Assembly (NCBI GenBank): GCA_021201535.1
Contig: JAJQEU010000085.1
Coordinates: 1-46,200, forward strand
Direction of reading: 5' to 3'
Source of the DNA: Clostridiales bacterium
GTDB taxonomy: Bacteria; Bacillota; Clostridia; Lachnospirales; Lachnospiraceae
Length of the DNA: 46,200 nucleotides
The notes below the pieces were generated by a model. It saw nothing but the letters and a program-made list of their open reading frames with translations. It was not told where the DNA came from and did not search any database. The number at the start of each line of letters is the position of its first letter. Position 1 is the stretch's first letter. Both the position numbers and the translations under genes were made by a program. Shown one piece after another: positions 26,431 to 35,259 of this stretch.

Positions 26431-29037
26431 CTACTGGCCGGAAGATGTCGACGTATCGGCACTCCCGGAAGTATCCGTTGTATGTGTATCCCCGGATGAG
26501 TCGGATGTCCCCGAATCTCCGTCCGTCCCGGAACTGTCGGATGTCTCAGAGCTTTCGGACGTCTCGGACGTCTCAGATGTCTCGGACGTATGGACATCGC
26601 AGGTCTCCGTAGGTGCTGTCGATGCCCCCGTCTCGGAATCCTTCTCAAAATACTGCTTCACTATTTCATCCTCCGGACAATATTCTCCGGCGAGTTTTCC
26701 GGAAACCGAACAGATACTCACCCGCTCACTCCGATGCGAGGAGCAGACCGCTGTCGGCTCAGTACCTTCTGCAAAATACTCTGTCGTAACCGACGTGCAG
26801 TATTTAGAAGCAAGAAGCCCGGTCGAAGTGCAGACAGAACAGGTCACAATCCCTTCCGGTTCCTCAAACCCTATATCCTCCAGGCCCTCATGGATCTGCG
26901 ACATTGCCTCCCGCCACAGATTTTTCGTAAACGTCGTTGAGGAAAGTTCCGAGTTGTCGTCATACCCACCCCAGACAGCACAGGTATAATAGGGCGTATA
27001 TCCCGCGAACCAGGATGCGCGGGTGGAAGATGTCGTACCGGTCTTTCCGGCAATGGACATGCCGGAGAATCCGGCCAGTGTACCGGTACCCGACTCCACG
27101 ACATCCTCCATCGCGGATGTCAGAAGGAAAGCCGTCGTTTCCTGAATCACCCGATGTGTTTCGGGAGCCCTGTCAATCAGAACATTTCCGTCATAATCCA
27201 GAATCTTCGTATATAAAATCGGTTCATGGTAGACACCGCCGTTGGCGATCGCCGCATAAGCTGCCGTCAGTTCCAGATTTGTCACGCCATCCGTAATGCC
27301 GCCCAACGGAAGTGCCTCTACCTCATCCTCATCTGTAAGCGTTGTAATCCCGAAATCCAACGCCGACTGATAGCACTCCGCGATGGTTAACTCACGGCTT
27401 GTCTTAATCGCGATCACATTGATGGAATCCTTAATCGCCTTTCGGATCGTAACCGTTCCCCGGTATTTCCCGTCGGCATTATTCACAGTCTTTCCGTTTG
27501 CATATGTGATTTCTTCATCCACCATCGTTGTCGCAAGTGTGATCAGCCCCTGATCCAATGCCGGAGCATAGGTTGTCAATATCTTGAATGTAGACCCCGG
27601 CTGCGCCGTCGTATCCGACGCACGGTTTAAAGTCTTACTTGCCGTCTTTTCACCTCTTCCGCCGACCAGCGCTTTCACCTCCCCGGTACTCTGATCGATC
27701 ACCGTCATAGAAGCCTGCGGCTGAACCGTATAGGTGACATTCTCAGCCAGCACGGTACCACCCTCCAGCAAAATCGCCTCACGATATTCATCGATTGCCT
27801 CCATCGCCTCCTCCTCACTGCTGAAATTCAGAGAATATATACTCTGTTCCGCCTTCAGCCAGGTCAGCATCGTCTGTTCGCTGTAATTTTCCACGGAACC
27901 GTCATCTGCCTGGATTGTCAGCTCATAGGAAAACGAAACCTCTTCTGAAATATCATAATTAGAGTTGTCATTTATTACATCATCACAGATCTCCTGAATC
28001 TCCGGATCCTGCGTCGAATAGATGGTCAGGCCACCGCTGTACAGCGCAGTGTAAGCCTGCGACTCCGTATAACCCAATTCTGTCTGCAGATCCTCGATCA
28101 CCTGTTCCGTCAGAGCATCTACAAAATAGGAAGTCACATTCGTCGTATCGCTCTCATAAACAACATTGTGCTCGCTGATTCTTGAGTAAACGTCATCCGC
28201 CATCGCCTCCTCATACTCCTCCTGCGTGATATAACCCTGCTCCATCATATTCTGTAAAACCTTCTCCTGCCGTTCACGATTGTTTTCCGGATAAGAAATC
28301 GGATTATATTTCGAAGGATTCTGCGTGATCGCCGCGATCACGGCACACTCTGACAAGGTCAGATCAGAAACATCCTTTCCAAAATAACGGTTGGAAGCCG
28401 CCTGCACACCCAGCGTATTCTGCCCCAGATTGATCGTATTCAGATAATTCTCCATGATCCAGTCCTTGGATACCTCTTTTTCAAGCTCAATCGCAAGATA
28501 CTGCTCCTGCAGCTTTCTTTTGATACTCTCCTCCGTCGTCTCAGAGGTCCATCCTTCAAAAACATTATTCTTCAGCAGCTGCTGTGTGATCGTACTGGCG
28601 CCCTCGCTGAGTGAACCCGACAAAATCGAGTTCACGCCGGCCCGCGCGATCCCCTTCAGATCTATGCCATTGTGCTCATAGAAACGCTCATCCTCAATCG
28701 CAACGAAAGCATGCTGGAGGTTTTCAGGAATCTCATCCAGCGTCACATACACGCGGTTGGAGCCGCTGGAGACCAGTTGTGCCGTTACGTTTCCATCCGC
28801 ATCATAAACCGTAGACATATAACCGGTGGGGGTGGCGTCAACCGCACTGATATCAGGCGCCTCTTCCAGAATCTCCTGCACATACTCACAGGTCCGATGT
28901 GCTCCGTACCCCGCCGCGCCGACCGCAAGAATCAGCACAATCAGAAAAACCGTAGCTTTAATCCTGTTGCCAACCCAGCGACCGCGCGGTATCAACAGAT
29001 CCTTTTTTCGCTTTACCGCCTTTCTGCCATAGTTCAT
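26431..29037 (-). CDS. Class A penicillin-binding protein 1A (glycosyltransferase/transpeptidase)
   Basis: 868 residues. A basic N-terminus and one membrane span (about 28-47) are followed by a GT51 glycosyltransferase domain (about 70-250) with catalytic Glu115 in IEDERFYEH and GASTITQQLLKN. The transpeptidase domain has SxxK at Ser482 (GSTFK), a KTGTTSS motif near 665 and WFAGYTPYYTCAVWGGYDD. Several Cys pairs (CSVCTSTGLLASKYC, CSVSGKLAGEYC) follow. The last 60 residues are a Ser/Thr/Asp/Glu tail made of SET/SDS repeats encoded by 9-base units, probably lying in the wall. It polymerises and cross-links peptidoglycan. GGAGG precedes ATG 29037. The promoter overlaps that of the divergent yigZ. 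Confidence 0.95.
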   Translation of the reverse strand: MNYGRKAVKRKKDLLIPRGRWVGNRIKATVFLIVLILAVGAAGYGAHRTCEYVQEILEEAPDISAVDATPTGYMSTVYDADGNVTAQLVSSGSNRVYVTLDEIPENLQHAFVAIEDERFYEHNGIDLKGIARAGVNSILSGSLSEGASTITQQLLKNNVFEGWTSETTEESIKRKLQEQYLAIELEKEVSKDWIMENYLNTINLGQNTLGVQAASNRYFGKDVSDLTLSECAVIAAITQNPSKYNPISYPENNRERQEKVLQNMMEQGYITQEEYEEAMADDVYSRISEHNVVYESDTTNVTSYFVDALTEQVIEDLQTELGYTESQAYTALYSGGLTIYSTQDPEIQEICDDVINDNSNYDISEEVSFSYELTIQADDGSVENYSEQTMLTWLKAEQSIYSLNFSSEEEAMEAIDEYREAILLEGGTVLAENVTYTVQPQASMTVIDQSTGEVKALVGGRGEKTASKTLNRASDTTAQPGSTFKILTTYAPALDQGLITLATTMVDEEITYANGKTVNNADGKYRGTVTIRKAIKDSINVIAIKTSRELTIAECYQSALDFGITTLTDEDEVEALPLGGITDGVTNLELTAAYAAIANGGVYHEPILYTKILDYDGNVLIDRAPETHRVIQETTAFLLTSAMEDVVESGTGTLAGFSGMSIAGKTGTTSSTRASWFAGYTPYYTCAVWGGYDDNSELSSTTFTKNLWREAMSQIHEGLEDIGFEEPEGIVTCSVCTSTGLLASKYCTSVTTEYFAEGTEPTAVCSSHRSERVSICSVSGKLAGEYCPEDEIVKQYFEKDSETGASTAPTETCDVHTSETSETSETSESSETSDSSGTDGDSGTSDSSGDTHTTDTSGSADTSTSSGQ

Positions 29038-29061
29038 AGTAAGCCTCCATGCATTAAGATG

Positions 29062-29091
29062 TTTACTATTTTACCATTAATATGCTATAAT
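29062..29091 (+). promoter_or_regulatory. Sigma-A promoter of yigZ-cvfB
   Basis: Plus strand: -35 TTTACT (29062-29067), 18-base spacer, -10 TATAAT (29086-29091). The two opposing promoters share almost the same 35 bases, so RNA polymerase can probably occupy only one at a time. The transcript has a leader of about 110 bases. Confidence 0.65.
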
Positions 29092-29096
29092 GGCAA
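29068..29096 (-). promoter_or_regulatory. Sigma-A promoter of the PBP1A gene
   Basis: Minus strand: -35 TTGCCA (29091-29096), 17-base spacer, -10 TAAAAT (29068-29073), about 30 bases before the ATG. It lies face to face with the plus-strand promoter of yigZ. Confidence 0.65.
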
Positions 29097-29211
29097 GGCA
29101 ATGGATGCACCCCATCGGTTCTTCCCTTCGAAAAACCGGCGTGCAGAAATACCGGTTCACCTGATTTTATCAAAAAAGCCCAGACAGAAGCACGGCGGAA
29201 AGGAGCGCTTC

Positions 29212-29856
29212 ATGCCATATAAAACTGTCCACATCGGCGGGCAGGGAGAGATCGAAGAAAAAAAATCACGTTTTATCGCCACCGTCCGGCCGATTTCCTC
29301 AGAAAATGAAGCGCTGGATTTTCTGGCGGCCATGAGAAAGAAATATTGGGATGCACGGCATAACTGCTATGCCTACACGATCGGCAGTCGGTTTGAACTG
29401 CAGCGGTGCAGTGACGACGGCGAACCAAACGGCACCGCCGGCAGACCCATCCTCAGCGTACTTCTGAACGAAGAGATTCATAACTGCATCGTGGTCGTCA
29501 CACGATATTTCGGCGGCACGCTTCTCGGAACCGGCGGACTTGTTCGCGCCTATCAGGCAGCCACGCAGGCCGGTCTGGCAGCCAGTGTGATCATCATGCG
29601 GCAAACCGGACAAAAACTGACGATTCACACGGACTACAACAGCATCGGCAGGCTGCAGTTTCTCATGATGAACGAACACATTCCCATCCTTGAAAATCGT
29701 TATACCGATGCTGTGGAAATAGATTTGATTGTGCCGGAAGACAGAGTTTTGAGTTTCCTGGATCAGGTGACAGAAACCACCCGGGGAACAGCAGCGGTTG
29801 AGCCCGGCCACCCGGTAGAATACGCCGACATTGACGGCGATGTTGTTATATTCTGA
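29212..29856 (+). CDS. yigZ: YigZ/IMPACT family protein
   Basis: 214 residues. ATG 29212 was chosen by the AAGGAG site six bases upstream; the open frame extends far upstream through the promoter, which cannot be coding. The UPF0029 N-terminal domain (about 1-115) includes KKSRFIATVRPI, ARHNCYAYTIG, SDDGEPNGTAGRPIL and VTRYFGGTLLGTGGLVRAY, all family signatures. The C-terminal DUF1949 domain is ferredoxin-like. Homologue IMPACT/YIH1 regulates Gcn2 in eukaryotes; the bacterial role is not established, and ribosome-linked functions have been suggested. First gene of a two-gene plus-strand operon with cvfB. Confidence 0.93.
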   Translation: MPYKTVHIGGQGEIEEKKSRFIATVRPISSENEALDFLAAMRKKYWDARHNCYAYTIGSRFELQRCSDDGEPNGTAGRPILSVLLNEEIHNCIVVVTRYFGGTLLGTGGLVRAYQAATQAGLAASVIIMRQTGQKLTIHTDYNSIGRLQFLMMNEHIPILENRYTDAVEIDLIVPEDRVLSFLDQVTETTRGTAAVEPGHPVEYADIDGDVVIF

Positions 29857-29881
29857 CAAAAAACTGAAACGGAGATAACCT

Positions 29882-30718
29882 ATGAGATTAGGAGAAATAC
29901 AGACATTAACCGTTGTAAAACAGGTAGACTTCGGTGTCTATCTCGCAGAGCATCCTGAGGATGCGACCCGGGTATTGCTGCCCGCGAAACAGGTTCCAGA
30001 AGGTACTCACCCGAATGATCAGCTACGGGTCTTTCTATACAAAGATTCCAAAGACCGTCTGATCGCCACCACCAGAGAACCGCGGCTGACCATCGGCTCT
30101 TTTGCGGCCCTGCGTGTGGCACAGGTAACCCGCATCGGTGCCTTTCTGGACTGGGGGCTGGAGAAAGATCTTTTCCTTCCTTATAAAGAACAGCTTCGGA
30201 AGGTACACGAAGGCGACGAAATCCTGGTCACCTTATATATCGACAAAAGCAATCGTCTCTGCGCAACCATGACGGGACTGTACCATCTGCTTCACACCGA
30301 TTCTCCCTATCACAAAGGAGAAGCCGTGACCGCACGCATTTACGAATTCAGTGATAATTTCGGCATCTTTGCGGCAGTGGACGACCGCTACTCCGCCATG
30401 ATCCCGTCGCACGAGAATATGGCCGGTCTTCAGATCGGTGACCTCATCCACGCGACTGTCACAAACGTCAAAAAAGATGGTAAGCTGGATCTCACCATCA
30501 GAGAAAAAGCATATATTCAGATGAACACCGATGCCGAAACTGTGCTGCAGTTGATCAAAAAATATGGGGGCGTCCTTCCTTTCAATGATAAGGCTTCACC
30601 TGAAATCATAAAAAAAGAAGCATACATGAGTAAAAATGCGTTCAAGCGCGCCGTGGGACATCTTTATAAAGAAAGGAAAATCGAATTTACCGAAAAAGGG
30701 ATACGGCTGCTCGACTAA
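29882..30718 (+). CDS. cvfB: CvfB family S1-domain RNA-binding protein
   Basis: 278 residues, the usual CvfB length. Three S1-like OB folds: about 1-60 (GEIQTLTVVKQVDFGVYLA), 70-135 (VAQVTRIGAFLDWGLEKDLFLP) and 145-210 (ARIYEFSDNFGIFAAVDDRY). A C-terminal winged helix follows (KNAFKRAVGHLYKERKIEFTEKGIRLL). CvfB proteins bind RNA and affect virulence gene expression in Staphylococcus. The gene starts 25 bases after yigZ with GGAG upstream. Confidence 0.94.
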   Translation: MRLGEIQTLTVVKQVDFGVYLAEHPEDATRVLLPAKQVPEGTHPNDQLRVFLYKDSKDRLIATTREPRLTIGSFAALRVAQVTRIGAFLDWGLEKDLFLPYKEQLRKVHEGDEILVTLYIDKSNRLCATMTGLYHLLHTDSPYHKGEAVTARIYEFSDNFGIFAAVDDRYSAMIPSHENMAGLQIGDLIHATVTNVKKDGKLDLTIREKAYIQMNTDAETVLQLIKKYGGVLPFNDKASPEIIKKEAYMSKNAFKRAVGHLYKERKIEFTEKGIRLLD

Positions 30719-30738
30719 GGAACTGTCACTTCGACTTG

Positions 30739-30764
30739 CAGCCATTCATGAAAATGAATGGCTG
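30739..30764 (+). terminator. GAAA-capped hairpin after cvfB
   Basis: Eleven-base perfect stem CAGCCATTCAT / ATGAATGGCTG closed by a GAAA tetraloop, 20 bases after the cvfB stop. No T tract follows, so it may be a 3' stabiliser or a Rho-independent terminator of weak type. A further ATGAATGAATC lies just downstream. Confidence 0.45.
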
Positions 30765-30860
30765 ACACCCTCAATGAATGAATCTCATCTGTTCAGAAAT
30801 CTATAAACGTATTCAACGGCAACATTCTGAAGACTCAGTATACCGATACAGGATACAGTC

Positions 30861-31226
30861 TCATTCACTCAGACATGACCGAACCGCCTCCAGAAGCCTT
30901 TCGATAGAAAACGGTTTGAAAATATACTCTCTCGCTCCGTAGTGCAGCGCCTCTGTCACAATCTCCTGCAGGCTGACGGAAGAGCACATAATCACATTGG
31001 CTCCCGTATCCGCTGCCCGGATCTCTGCCAGCGCCTGTATGCCGTTTACCTCCGACATAACAACATCCATCAAAACCAAATCCGGTCTCCAATCCAGATA
31101 TCCGCGAACAGCATCCGATCCATTCCCCACCTCACCAATGATCTGATATCCATCGCCGGTCAGAATATCCGCCAACAGTCGTCTCACAAACACGGAATCA
31201 TCTGCGAGTAATATTTTCTTTTTCAT
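30861..31226 (-). CDS. Stand-alone CheY-like response regulator receiver
   Basis: 121 residues; ATG 31226 has GAGAGGGAG upstream, and a longer frame to 31250 lacks a site. A complete receiver fold: ADDSVFVRRLL (acidic pair near the N-terminus), phospho-acceptor Asp in DLVLMDVVM (about 55), switch Ser in MCSSVS, and Lys in YIFKPFS. There is no output domain. MxxVNGIQALAEI and the AVxSCLSE tail resemble CheY of chemotaxis, but no chemotaxis or kinase gene is in the window. It is driven by its own consensus promoter. Confidence 0.93.
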   Translation of the reverse strand: MKKKILLADDSVFVRRLLADILTGDGYQIIGEVGNGSDAVRGYLDWRPDLVLMDVVMSEVNGIQALAEIRAADTGANVIMCSSVSLQEIVTEALHYGAREYIFKPFSIERLLEAVRSCLSE

Positions 31227-31345
31227 AATTCTCCCTCTCCCACGCACCATCCCCTTTAAAATCCCCCCGAATACGGTGCCCTGAGAACAGATCTGTCAAC
31301 TTCCGTTTTTCAAAACAATGCCTAAATCATGCGTCGTTTTTTCTT

Positions 31346-31374
31346 ATTGTATAGCCGGTATTCTCTTTTGTCAA
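31346..31374 (-). promoter_or_regulatory. Sigma-A promoter of the CheY-like gene
   Basis: Minus strand: -35 TTGACA (31369-31374), 17-base spacer, -10 TACAAT (31346-31351), giving an mRNA leader of about 110 bases. The -35 overlaps the last codons of the small reading frame at 31371-31520. Confidence 0.8.
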
Positions 31375-31520
31375 TTTCCCTTTTTACGAAATATATACCG
31401 TAACAATCCACAACACCCAGCCATAACATCGCGAAATGTCGCCTCAAAATCTTCAGTATACCATGGATCTGCAAGTCCGGCAAGATACTGTGCATATGCC
31501 ATTTTGTCACGTGCTTTCAT
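31371..31520 (-). CDS. Possible small protein coupled to rlmD
   Basis: A 49-residue frame whose ATG overlaps the rlmD stop in an ATGA arrangement, the usual sign of translational coupling. It begins MKARDKMAYAQYLAGLADPW and ends in a basic tail (RYIFRKKGN), with an amphipathic helix that includes an aromatic-rich segment. No independent ribosome site and no recognised family. Alternatively it is untranslated spacer that happens to be open. Confidence 0.35.
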   Translation of the reverse strand: MKARDKMAYAQYLAGLADPWYTEDFEATFRDVMAGCCGLLRYIFRKKGN

Positions 31521-32920
31521 ATATTCGCCGTTTGCAACTGCTTTGGTTTGTTTAGCTGCACAATCGTCTCGACGTGTCCCGTAAACGGGAAACAATCATA
31601 TGGATATGCCCCCTGCACCCTAAACCCGTTCGCCGTTAAATATTTCAGATCCCTCGCCTGTGTCTCCGGATAACAGGAAATGTATACGATCCGTGCAGGT
31701 CTGACCCGAACCACAGCCCGTAAAAAAGCCTCGCTGCAGCCGCTCCTGGGCGGATCCACAAAAACCACGTCAGCCTGTTCTCCCTGAGCCGCCATCTGCG
31801 TCATAAACTCTCCCGCATCTGCATTGTAAAATAAAATATTTTTCTTTTCATTCCTCTTCGCGTTTCGGACAGCGTCCCGCACGGCATCCCGATTTAACTC
31901 AACACCGATGACCTCCCGTGCCCGAGCAGCCGCACAGATTCCGATCGTTCCGATACCACAGTAAGCGTCAATCACGCGCTCCTTTCCGCTCAGTCCCGCC
32001 AGTTCAATGGCCTTTGCGTATAATTTCTCGGTTTGCACCGAATTGACCTGATAAAAAGATTTCGATGAAATACGAAAAGTCTGTCCGCACAGAACATCCT
32101 CAATATAACCTTTCCCGTAGACCACGGTCTCCTTCTCGCCGAGAACCATGCTCGTCTTTTTATTGTTTACATTGATAATAATCGTCGAGATTTCCGGGTG
32201 AAGCTTTCTCAGAGCCTGAACGAAATTGTTTTTGGACGGCAGAATCGGTGAGCCCAGCACCAGTACCACCATGATCTGCCCGGTAGCAAACCCTCGCCGC
32301 ACCAGCACATGACGCAGAAGCCCATAGCCTGTATCCTCATCATAGGTTTTTATTTTAAATGAGCGGAGCATGCCCCGGATATCGCGGATGATGGCATCCG
32401 CTTTCTCATCTTCAACAAGACAATCGTCCACCGGAACCACCCGATGCGTCTTCTCCTCATAAACGCCGGATATGATCGTACCGTCTTTTAAATGGTCAAA
32501 AACAGCATGTACCTTGTTCCGGTAATGATAAGGATCTTCCATGCCCGCGATCGGATACACGCGGCAAAACGGCTGAAGCAGCTTTGAAACCTGCTCTTGC
32601 TTCATCGCCAGTTGTCTCTCATAGGTGACATTCCGGTACTGACATCCTCCACATTTTTTCATCACCGGACAGATTGGCTGCCGATCTGATTTTTTCAACC
32701 CGTTCTCCTGCGCGGAAGATACGACCGGCCGTTTCCTTCTGTCCGGGGAACGACGGCTCTCATCTGCAGGCTTTCTCTGCTTATCCGAAGTCTGTTTTCT
32801 TTCAATCGAAATCCGTCTGCTTCCTTCCGGCATCCTTCTGTTCCCTTCAGGCGTCTGTCTGCTTCTTTTAGAAGTCAATCTGCTCCTTTCTGTATATTTT
32901 CTCCCGGAATTCTTACTCAT
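31517..32920 (-). CDS. rlmD: 23S rRNA (uracil-C5) methyltransferase, RlmD/RlmCD type, with basic N-terminal extension
   Basis: 467 residues. The catalytic part starts near residue 82. Cluster cysteines are in CPVMKKCGGCQYRNVTYERQ (three Cys, plus a later one), SAM-binding YCGIGTIGICAAA, EVIGVELNRDAV and FVDPPRSGCSEAF, and the nucleophile Cys in YISCYPETQARDL. A short TRAM is not evident; instead residues 1-80 are a Lys/Arg/Ser-rich low-complexity extension (RSRLTSKRSRQTPEGNRR and similar), encoded by degenerate repeats and probably rRNA-binding. It methylates U747 and/or U1939 of 23S rRNA in relatives. Its ATG overlaps the upstream membrane protein gene by eight bases. Confidence 0.92.
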   Translation of the reverse strand: MSKNSGRKYTERSRLTSKRSRQTPEGNRRMPEGSRRISIERKQTSDKQRKPADESRRSPDRRKRPVVSSAQENGLKKSDRQPICPVMKKCGGCQYRNVTYERQLAMKQEQVSKLLQPFCRVYPIAGMEDPYHYRNKVHAVFDHLKDGTIISGVYEEKTHRVVPVDDCLVEDEKADAIIRDIRGMLRSFKIKTYDEDTGYGLLRHVLVRRGFATGQIMVVLVLGSPILPSKNNFVQALRKLHPEISTIIINVNNKKTSMVLGEKETVVYGKGYIEDVLCGQTFRISSKSFYQVNSVQTEKLYAKAIELAGLSGKERVIDAYCGIGTIGICAAARAREVIGVELNRDAVRDAVRNAKRNEKKNILFYNADAGEFMTQMAAQGEQADVVFVDPPRSGCSEAFLRAVVRVRPARIVYISCYPETQARDLKYLTANGFRVQGAYPYDCFPFTGHVETIVQLNKPKQLQTANI

Positions 32921-33590
32921 TTCCTCTTCCTCCCCGCTTTAAAATCGGCTGTGACACTCTCCGATTGAAGAAATCAATCAACGGTCCCATAAATAATGCT
33001 GTCAGAACTGTACCGACCCCGATCTGTGCACCCAGTTCCGACAAACTCCCGCCCGCCAGACAGTACAGCAGGCCGCCCAGCGCGACACAGACCGCATCTG
33101 TAAGAATACGAACCCAGCGGAACTGCCCCTTATGCCATGTCTGCGTAATGATCAATGCGACCGCATCATAAACCGAAACGCCCAGATCCGCTGTAATATA
33201 CAGAGAGCCGGACAAACACATCACGACGATTCCCACAATCAGAAACACAATCCGTCCCGGCATACCCAGAACAGGAAACAGCCGAAACAGAAGATTCTGT
33301 GAAAAATCAATGATATACCCTGCCAGGAACAGATTGATCAGCGTTGCAAGACCGATATAATGCCGGTCCGCGATCAGCGCAAACAACAGCAAAATGATAC
33401 AGGCAATGGTAAAAAGCATACCGAACGAAATGGGAACTGCTGTATTCAATCCCGCCATAAAAGACTGAAACGGATCAAGCCCGAAAGCAGCCCTCTTAAA
33501 AAATCCCACGCTGATTCCGCAGATCACGACCCCCAGCAGGCACATCACCAGGCGTCTCTTAAAATTTTCTTCTTCCAATATCTTGTTCAA
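32913..33590 (-). CDS. YczE/YitT-type integral membrane protein
   Basis: 225 residues with about five or six membrane spans (about 13-33, 50-72, 78-98, 108-128, 160-178, 185-205). The N-terminal GISVGFFKRAAFGLDPF and ITADLGVSVYDAVALII motifs match the YczE/YyaS/YitT family. A basic C-terminus (QPILKRGGRGNE) faces the cytoplasm. YczE of Bacillus is needed for full activity of a lipopeptide synthetase, but a general biochemical role is unknown. First gene of a short operon with rlmD; no clear ribosome site stronger than a weak purine stretch. Confidence 0.8.
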   Translation of the reverse strand: MNKILEEENFKRRLVMCLLGVVICGISVGFFKRAAFGLDPFQSFMAGLNTAVPISFGMLFTIACIILLLFALIADRHYIGLATLINLFLAGYIIDFSQNLLFRLFPVLGMPGRIVFLIVGIVVMCLSGSLYITADLGVSVYDAVALIITQTWHKGQFRWVRILTDAVCVALGGLLYCLAGGSLSELGAQIGVGTVLTALFMGPLIDFFNRRVSQPILKRGGRGNE

Positions 33591-33666
33591 TGATATATCC
33601 TCCCGTTTTTTCGAAAGACAAAATACTCTTTTTTCTCTCTTTCCGCAAGAAGATTTTCCAAAATGA

Positions 33667-35259
33667 TTAAATATTTTTGTTCTGCTTTACGTGCAGGCTG
33701 CGCCGCGTGAAGAAAATCACAATAGCCGCCGCGGCAATCACTCCCAGAACCCACGCCCACATCGGAACGTCATAAATACTGTAGCATCGGATATGAATCC
33801 ACATCTGGTTGATTTTTTCATTTGTCTCATCGTCAAAATACGTCATGATGGAAGCCCTCGCCAGCGTTTCCTCCGCCGGATACTGCGCCGCCAGCTGACG
33901 TTTTACCTGATCGGCAGGCGCCGTGATCACATATTCTGCATCTGTACTGTCCCCGCCGAAAAAATAGCCGAGCGAATATTGTACTGTTTCCTCCTCGTCA
34001 TCCTCCGCACCGTAACACCAGTCGGCATACTCAAAAATCCGCCCGTCATTCCCGCCGGAGATGACGGACGTATAACCTACATAATACATATTCCGAATCA
34101 CATTGTCCGGTCGGGAGATATAATTGATAAACGCTTCCGCGGCATGCTGCTTCGCTTCGTCACCGTCAATCCCGTTTTTTAACATCACCCAGCCGTCAAA
34201 ATAAATATTCGTGGACTCTTTCGGAACCGTGAAACACAGTTCCATCCCATCCTCCTCTGCCTGGTCCAACGTATAGACCCCATCACCGGACCACTGATAG
34301 TTGGCGACCACCTTCCCGGTGATCATATCTGATTTTCCGGAATCCGTTTCCAGCGAATACGCGTTATCCTTTACCTCCTGCAGATACACCTCCACGGCAG
34401 CAATCGTCTCCTCCGAGACATCGTTCATCTCTTCCTCCAGGCGCTGTGCGTAATCGGGATCACTCAGAAACTCCTCCGATGTCAGAAGCTCTGATTTCAG
34501 CGCTCCCACTGCCGCAAAATACGAGTCACGGACATTGTCCTTAATTGTAATCCGCCGCCAGTAATCTGTGTTGGACAAAATCTTCCATGTGGACGCGTCC
34601 TCCTCCGATACCACAGCCGGATTGTAGACAATTCCGGTAATCCCCCACATATAACCGGCCATATATTTGCTCCAGTTCTCCCCGTTGATCTCGTGTTCAT
34701 CGAAAATGCTCTGTATATAGGGAGAAACGCCGATACTATAATAATTATTGCTGTCCGACGTATCAAAAAAATCTTCCGACAGCGGCACCAGCATTTCCTC
34801 CGCCATCAGCTTCATGACCAGATATTCGGAAGGACAGACCAGATCAAACTCGTCTCCCAGAGTCAGCATATTATAGAGATCCTCATTCGTTCCGAATGTG
34901 GAATACTCCACTTTTACCCTGACGCCGTAAGTCTCATAATACCACTCTTCAAAGTCATCGATCATAGAATTGACTCCGATGATATCACCACTCTCCAGAT
35001 CAATAGTTTCATCCTCATCCCAGTCACCCAGATCAATATATTCCTCCCAGTTGCTGACGCGGAGCGTGATCTCAGTTTCCTGACCTGTATCTTCTGTGTC
35101 TGTATCTTCTGTTTTTACAGCTGTCTCATTCTCCGCGACTGAGAACGACAGACTGGTCGGCTCTCCGGCCGGCACGCGTTCCGCACTCCCCGAAAAAAAG
35201 CCGCCCGTCGCACAGAGAATAAGCGCCAGTGCCGGAACTGCCCGTTTGTTCCTTCTCAT
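33667..35259 (-). CDS. potD: Spermidine/putrescine ABC transporter substrate-binding protein, C-terminally membrane anchored
   Basis: 530 residues from ATG 35259, which overlaps the potC stop (ATGA) and has AAGGAGGG upstream. An N-terminal signal (RRNKRAVPALALILCATGG) is followed by an acidic Thr/Glu linker and a PotD fold (LRVSNWEEYIDL, DLVCPSEYLVMKLMAE, WGITGIVYNP, YFDGWVMLKNG, AEAFINYISRPDN). It lacks a clean lipobox (Leu precedes the Cys) and instead ends in a membrane span (about 500-518) followed by RRSLHVKQNKN. Most Gram-positive PotD proteins are lipoproteins, so anchoring by a C-terminal span is unusual. Delivers polyamines to PotBC. Confidence 0.92.
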   Translation of the reverse strand: MRRNKRAVPALALILCATGGFFSGSAERVPAGEPTSLSFSVAENETAVKTEDTDTEDTGQETEITLRVSNWEEYIDLGDWDEDETIDLESGDIIGVNSMIDDFEEWYYETYGVRVKVEYSTFGTNEDLYNMLTLGDEFDLVCPSEYLVMKLMAEEMLVPLSEDFFDTSDSNNYYSIGVSPYIQSIFDEHEINGENWSKYMAGYMWGITGIVYNPAVVSEEDASTWKILSNTDYWRRITIKDNVRDSYFAAVGALKSELLTSEEFLSDPDYAQRLEEEMNDVSEETIAAVEVYLQEVKDNAYSLETDSGKSDMITGKVVANYQWSGDGVYTLDQAEEDGMELCFTVPKESTNIYFDGWVMLKNGIDGDEAKQHAAEAFINYISRPDNVIRNMYYVGYTSVISGGNDGRIFEYADWCYGAEDDEEETVQYSLGYFFGGDSTDAEYVITAPADQVKRQLAAQYPAEETLARASIMTYFDDETNEKINQMWIHIRCYSIYDVPMWAWVLGVIAAAAIVIFFTRRSLHVKQNKNI

